Part shown: positions 5,727-8,344 of the stretch, one piece after another
How the letters are laid out: every line of letters begins with the position of its first letter
Numbering within the stretch: position 1 is the stretch's first letter
NCBI GenBank assembly: GCA_023409795.1
Contig: JAEYQX010000050.1
Coordinates: forward strand, 1 to 8,344
Source of the DNA: Pseudomonadota bacterium
GTDB taxonomy: Bacteria; Pseudomonadota; Alphaproteobacteria; Caulobacterales; Caulobacteraceae
DNA length: 8,344 nt
Direction: 5' to 3'
Position numbers and translations under genes: made by a program
The notes under the pieces: generated by a model
The model's input: the letters and a program-made list of their open reading frames with translations, nothing else
What the model was told of the DNA's origin: nothing
Database searches by the model: none

Positions 5727-6668
5727 CTATCCGCCGAACGCCTGTCGCAGTTCGTGCGCGGCCTGGGCGATGGCGGAGCGGGCGGCCAGGCTGTCGGCCA
5801 GGGCATTCAGTATGACGAAGTCGTGGATGGTGCCGTTGTAGCGGGTCGAGGAGACGGGCACGCCCGCCGCGATCAGCTTGCGGCCATAGGCTTCGCCCTC
5901 GTCGCGCAGGACGTCGTTCTCGGCGGTGATGATGGTGGCGGGCGGCAGGTCGCGCAGCTGGTCGATGGAGGCCCGGAGCGGGAAGGCCAGCACGTCATTG
6001 CGGCTGTCGGCGGGATAGTTGGCCCCGATGAAGTAGTCCATGGCCTTGCGCGTCAGAAAGGGACCGTCGCGGAAGGCGCTGTAGGAGCCGTTGTCCGATA
6101 CATCGTCGGTGACCGGATAGAAGAGCAACTGGTGGACGATCTGCGGGCCGCGGCGTTCTTTCGACATCAGGGTCAGGGCGATGGCCATGTTGCCGCCGGC
6201 GCTGTCACCGGCCACGGCGATGCGGTCGGCGTCCATGCCCAGGCTGGCGGCGTGTTCGGCGACATATTCGAGCGCGGCATAGGCCTGTTCGTTGTTGAGC
6301 GGATACCGGACCTGCGGGGCGTTGTCGTATTCGACGAAGACGACGGCGGCACCGGTCTGGAGTGACAGCTGGCGGATCAGGTGGTCGTGGGTGTTACGGT
6401 CGCCCATGACCCAGCCGCCGCCGTGGGCATAGAGGATGACTGGCAGGCTGCCTCGTGCGCCTTCGGGACGGACGATGCGGATGCGGACGGCACCGGTCGG
6501 GCCGACATTCCACACCGTGTCCTCGATCGTTACCGGCGCGGTAGGCAGGCGGTCCTGCTGCACCGTGGCCAGCACATTGCGCGCTTCGTCATGGGACAGG
6601 GTGTAGAGGGGCGTGCCGGCGTCGGCGGCGGAGGCGGCAGCGGCGGTCAGGGCTCGGGAACGGGTCAT
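5727..6668 (-). CDS. Alpha/beta hydrolase, HSL (hormone-sensitive-lipase-like) family esterase
   Basis: This 313-residue, probably cytoplasmic carboxylesterase is of the alpha/beta-hydrolase fold-3 type (PF07859). The oxyanion-hole motif HGGGWV is at residues 82-87. The nucleophile elbow GDSAGG (154-159) holds S156. The catalytic acid is most likely D252 in ENDVLRDEG (250-258), and the catalytic base is H282 in GTIHDF. VEYDNAPQVRYP (112-123) matches the family's V-D-Y-x-x-AP-E block. An N-terminal cap of about 60 residues is present, and the Ala-rich beginning is not a convincing signal peptide. The ATG at 6668 follows AAGGA (6676-6680) at 7 bases. It is divergent from a MarR/OhrR-type regulator, with operator 1 lying 31 bases upstream of the start, so repression by that regulator is likely. 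The substrate is unknown; short acyl esters are typical for the family. Confidence 0.93.
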   Translation of the reverse strand: MTRSRALTAAAASAADAGTPLYTLSHDEARNVLATVQQDRLPTAPVTIEDTVWNVGPTGAVRIRIVRPEGARGSLPVILYAHGGGWVMGDRNTHDHLIRQLSLQTGAAVVFVEYDNAPQVRYPLNNEQAYAALEYVAEHAASLGMDADRIAVAGDSAGGNMAIALTLMSKERRGPQIVHQLLFYPVTDDVSDNGSYSAFRDGPFLTRKAMDYFIGANYPADSRNDVLAFPLRASIDQLRDLPPATIITAENDVLRDEGEAYGRKLIAAGVPVSSTRYNGTIHDFVILNALADSLAARSAIAQAAHELRQAFGG

Positions 6669-6698
6669 GGCAGGGTCCTTGGTGAATACCGATCACAA

Positions 6699-6718
6699 TT
6701 AGATCGTGCGCGATATAA
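6699..6718. promoter_or_regulatory. Operator 1 (imperfect palindrome) ahead of the hydrolase gene
   Basis: TTAGATCGTGCGCGATATAA matches the second operator (6754-6773) at 16 of 20 positions. Its core ATCGTGCGCGAT (6703-6714) is a palindrome but for one mismatched pair. It begins 31 bases from the hydrolase start codon, where a minus-strand -10 box (TCTAAT, 6703-6698) would lie. It is a likely binding site for the adjacent MarR-family protein, placed to block hydrolase transcription. The binding protein is inferred from position. Confidence 0.7.
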
Positions 6719-6747
6719 AAAGGTACAGGCTGGGCTGGTTGTCATGC

Positions 6748-6776
6748 TTGCGATTAAATCGCGCGCGATTTATATT
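6748..6776 (+). promoter_or_regulatory. Promoter of the MarR-family gene, predicting a leaderless mRNA
   Basis: TTGCGA (6748-6753) and TATATT (6771-6776) are spaced by 17 bases. The -10 box matches consensus at five of six positions and the -35 box at four of six. The predicted start, about 7 bases past the -10 box, falls at or within a base or two of the ATG at 6784. That fits the lack of any Shine-Dalgarno sequence ahead of this ATG. The perfect palindrome of operator 2 fills the spacer. Confidence 0.65.
6755..6772. promoter_or_regulatory. Operator 2 (perfect 18-bp palindrome) inside the MarR-family gene promoter
   Basis: TAAATCGCGCGCGATTTA is a perfect 18-bp palindrome lying between the -35 and -10 boxes of the regulator's promoter and overlapping the first two bases of the -10 box. 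This is the classic position for repression by blocking RNA polymerase. With operator 1 it forms a pair repeated at 55 bp, about five helical turns, so both sites face the same side of the DNA. Autoregulation is inferred. Confidence 0.8.
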
Positions 6777-6783
6777 TGCAGCC

Positions 6784-7245
6784 ATGACCAAAGCATTGAA
6801 TTCCGGAGCGAAGGACAGGGCGGCGGCACTGGAAGATTTCCTGTGCTTTTCGCTGTATGGCGCGGGACTGGCGATGACGCGGCTGTACAAGCCGCTGCTC
6901 GAGCCGTTCAACCTGACCTATCCGCAGTACCTCGTGCTGACCACCCTGAGCGAGAAGGACGGGGTGAAGGTGGGCGAGCTGGGCGAGCGGTTGCAGCTGG
7001 AGACCAATACGCTGACCCCGCTGGTCAAGCGTCTGGAGGCGGCGGGACTGGTGATGCGCCAGCGTGATGCCGCCGACGAGCGCGTGGTGCGGGTGAGCCT
7101 GACGGCGCGTGGGCAGGAGGTGGTTGCGGCGGCCCATGCCTGCATTCCGCAAAAGGTACTGGAGGCGACGGGCCTGTCCGGTGACGAGCTTCGGGACCTG
7201 AACCGCAAGCTGAAGGTGGTGCAGGCGGCGCTGGGGCAGGGCTGA
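6784..7245 (+). CDS. MarR-family regulator of the OhrR type (organic-peroxide sensor-like)
   Basis: This 153-residue winged-helix repressor probably acts as a dimer. The segment LEDFLCFSLYGAGLAMTRLY (17-36) and the following KPLLEPFNLTYPQYLVL closely follow the OhrR pattern. C21 falls where OhrR has its peroxide-reactive cysteine, and Y25 and Y35 sit at the offsets (+4 and +14) of the tyrosines that bond to that cysteine in Bacillus OhrR. The recognition helix covers ETNTLTPLVKRLEAAGLV (73-90), and the wing has DERVVRVSLT (98-107). A second cysteine, C120, could act as a resolving partner, as in two-cysteine OhrR proteins. A longer frame opens with GTG at 6706, but that start lies inside operator 1 and upstream of the promoter, so ATG 6784 is preferred. 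No ohr gene is nearby; the divergent neighbour is an HSL-type hydrolase. The family call is secure; the inducer is inferred. Confidence 0.9.
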   Translation: MTKALNSGAKDRAAALEDFLCFSLYGAGLAMTRLYKPLLEPFNLTYPQYLVLTTLSEKDGVKVGELGERLQLETNTLTPLVKRLEAAGLVMRQRDAADERVVRVSLTARGQEVVAAAHACIPQKVLEATGLSGDELRDLNRKLKVVQAALGQG

Positions 7246-7274
7246 GGGGCAGGCGGCGCGTGCCGGGCTGCTGG

Positions 7275-7297
7275 ATCCTCCGGTCAGGCCGGAGGAT
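7275..7297. repeat. REP-like extragenic palindrome
   Basis: ATCCTCCGG (7275-7283) and CCGGAGGAT (7289-7297) form a perfect 9-bp stem around TCAGG. With its flanks (CTGG before, GACGG after) it has the shape of the short extragenic palindromes scattered through many alphaproteobacterial genomes. It begins 30 bases after the regulator's stop codon. There is no T-run, so it is not a standard terminator; it may protect the 3' end of the mRNA. Membership in a dispersed family is recalled, not tested. Confidence 0.6.
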
Positions 7298-7335
7298 GAC
7301 GGAGGAGACGAGGTACGCGTTGCGTCATGCCCAGG

Positions 7336-7403
7336 CGCCGCGCGGCGAACGTAGATCCCTCAATAAAGCCCTCAGGCCGTGAGCCGCCGCGCGGCGAGCA
7401 TAG
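7336..7403. repeat. Pair of 19-bp direct repeats with palindromic core
   Basis: CGCCGCGCGGCGAACGTAG (7336-7354) recurs as CGCCGCGCGGCGAGCATAG (7385-7403), with 17 of 19 bases identical and a 49-base offset. Each begins with the 12-bp perfect palindrome CGCCGCGCGGCG. A shorter CCCTCA also occurs twice between them (7358-7363 and 7369-7374). They lie in the non-coding stretch between the regulator and carB, next to the terminator. I see no open frame here. Function is unknown. Confidence 0.55.
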
Positions 7404-7408
7404 GGCCC

Positions 7409-7450
7409 AAAAAAGAAACCCCCGATGGCATCGCCATCGGGGGTCGTTTT
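7409..7450. terminator. Two-way intrinsic terminator between carB and the MarR-family gene
   Basis: CCCCCGATGGC (7419-7429) pairs perfectly with GCCATCGGGGG (7433-7443) around the loop ATC, and an A-T pair at 7418/7444 makes it 12 bp. On the minus strand the stem is followed by TTTCTTTTTT (7418-7409), a strong terminator just after the carB stop at 7452. On the plus strand the stem is followed by TCGTTTTCTT (7444-7453), which could end transcripts from the MarR-family gene. It fits the convergent gene arrangement. Confidence 0.9.
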
Positions 7451-7451
7451 C

Positions 7452-8344
7452 TTAGTTGTAGCTCTGGATGGGTCTTACATCCATTTCGCCGTTGCGGATG
7501 GCCTTGATGGCCTTGGCGGCGGCGATGGCGCCGTAGGCGGTGGTGTAATAGGGCAGCTTCATCATCAGGGCCGTGCGGCGGATGGCGAAGCTGTCGGCCA
7601 GGGCCTGTTTGCCTTCGGTGGTGTTGAAGACCAGCTGGATCTCGCCGTTCTTCATCGCGTCGACGATGTTCGGGCGGCCTTCCAGCACCTTCTTGACCAG
7701 ACCCACTTCCAGACCCTGTTCGGTCAGGTAGGCGTGGGTGCCCGAGGTGGAGACGACCTTGAAGCCTTGCTCCAGCAGGGTCTTCACCGCGTCGAGGATG
7801 AAGGCCTTGTCGGCGTCCTTGACCGAGACGAAGGCGGTGCCTTCGGTCGGCAGGATGGTGCCGCCACCGGTTTGCGACTTGGCAAAGGCGCGGGCGAAGG
7901 CCGGAGCGAGGTCGGCTTCGCCGTCACGCTTCCAGTCCAGACCCATGACTTCGCCGGTCGAGCGCATTTCCGGGCCGAGGATGGTGTCGACGCCGGCGAA
8001 ACGGGCGAACGGGAAGACGGCTTCCTTGACGGCGATGTGCTCCAGTTCCTTGTCGACCAGACCGAAGGCGGCGAGCTTTTCACCGGCCATGACCTTGGCG
8101 GCGATGGCGGCGATCGGCTGGCCGATGGTCTTGGCGACGAACGGGGCGGTACGCGAGGCGCGCGGGTTCACTTCCAGCACGAAGATGCGCGGGTTTTCAC
8201 CGTGCGGCTCTTCGATAGCGAACTGGACGTTCATCAGGCCGCGCACCTTGAGGGCCTTGGCCATTTCGGTGGTCTGGCGCTTCAGCTCGGCCACGATGGC
8301 CGGCGACAGCGAGTGTGGCGGCATGGAGCAGGCCGAGTCGCCCG
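7452..8344 (-). CDS. carB: Carbamoyl-phosphate synthase large subunit, C-terminal part (5' end outside window)
   Basis: CarB makes carbamoyl phosphate from bicarbonate, ammonia (delivered by the CarA glutaminase) and two ATP, feeding pyrimidine and arginine synthesis. About 296 codons are present, roughly the last quarter of a protein usually near 1,100 residues. The frame is open to the right edge, where it reads GDSACS ahead of MPPHSLSP, so the methionine at 8324 is internal, as the E. coli GDSACSLP block confirms. The end of the second ATP-grasp unit is visible, with VLEVNPRASRTAPFVAKTIG (E51 and N53 counted from that methionine are metal-binding). The MGS-like allosteric domain follows: GFKVVSTSGTHAYL at 187-200, IQLVFNTTEG at 229-238, and SFAIRRTALMMKLPYYTT at 245-262. 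A strong terminator follows the TAA at 7452. Identification is very secure. Confidence 0.98.
   Translation of the reverse strand, partial: GDSACSMPPHSLSPAIVAELKRQTTEMAKALKVRGLMNVQFAIEEPHGENPRIFVLEVNPRASRTAPFVAKTIGQPIAAIAAKVMAGEKLAAFGLVDKELEHIAVKEAVFPFARFAGVDTILGPEMRSTGEVMGLDWKRDGEADLAPAFARAFAKSQTGGGTILPTEGTAFVSVKDADKAFILDAVKTLLEQGFKVVSTSGTHAYLTEQGLEVGLVKKVLEGRPNIVDAMKNGEIQLVFNTTEGKQALADSFAIRRTALMMKLPYYTTAYGAIAAAKAIKAIRNGEMDVRPIQSYN

Noticed and set aside
5313..6365. A 350-codon open frame on the plus strand opposite the DUF1294 and hydrolase genes, crossing the plus-strand terminator.
   Set aside because: It is antisense to motif-complete genes, has shadow-type composition, and runs through a strong terminator for its own strand.
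6706..6783. An N-terminal extension of the MarR-family protein starting from GTG at 6706.
   Set aside because: That start lies inside operator 1 and upstream of the predicted promoter. The extra 26 residues (Arg-rich, RLGWLSCLRLNR) do not look like OhrR N-termini.
8322..8324. The methionine at 8324 as the start of the rightmost gene.
   Set aside because: The frame stays open to the window edge and the codons before it read GDSACS, part of the conserved CarB block.
1..8344. tRNA or rRNA genes, a CRISPR array, insertion sequences, integrase or attachment sites.
   Set aside because: None was seen on either strand. The repeats present are only short palindromes and one 19-bp pair.

Overview
The window is GC-rich DNA from an alphaproteobacterium. 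The carB, greA, ELM1-family and trxB genes, the strong G/C preference at third codon positions and the gene styles suggest Caulobacterales, perhaps Brevundimonas. That assignment is inferred from gene content and protein style, not from a database search. Almost everything is coded on the minus strand. The exceptions are a 71-codon gene tail at the left edge and one MarR-family regulator.

Left part (1-2974): the C-terminal end of an unrecognised plus-strand gene runs convergently into trxB (thioredoxin reductase). Upstream of trxB lie an ELM1-family gene and greA. The ELM1-family reading frame overlaps the end of greA by 10 bases, so these two look like one transcription unit. A candidate promoter and two sets of inverted repeats lie ahead of greA. 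This is a housekeeping block for redox balance and transcript elongation.

Middle part (2975-6668): an accessory block on the minus strand. In transcription order it holds an HSL-type alpha/beta hydrolase, a small DUF1294 membrane protein, a secreted M20D metallo-amidohydrolase, a 75-residue basic membrane-type small protein and a Gtt1-like glutathione S-transferase. A textbook intrinsic terminator pointing the wrong way (plus strand) sits between the hydrolase and the DUF1294 gene.

Right part (6669-8344): a divergent plus-strand MarR/OhrR-type regulator carries the reactive N-terminal cysteine of organic-peroxide sensors. The 115-base gap between it and the hydrolase holds two near-identical palindromic operators 55 bp apart. 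The regulator's own promoter overlaps one of them and predicts a leaderless mRNA. I infer an autoregulated, peroxide- or electrophile-responsive hydrolase/regulator pair, which is the most interesting unit here. A REP-like palindrome, a short direct repeat and a strong two-way terminator separate the regulator from the 3' end of carB, which runs off the right edge.
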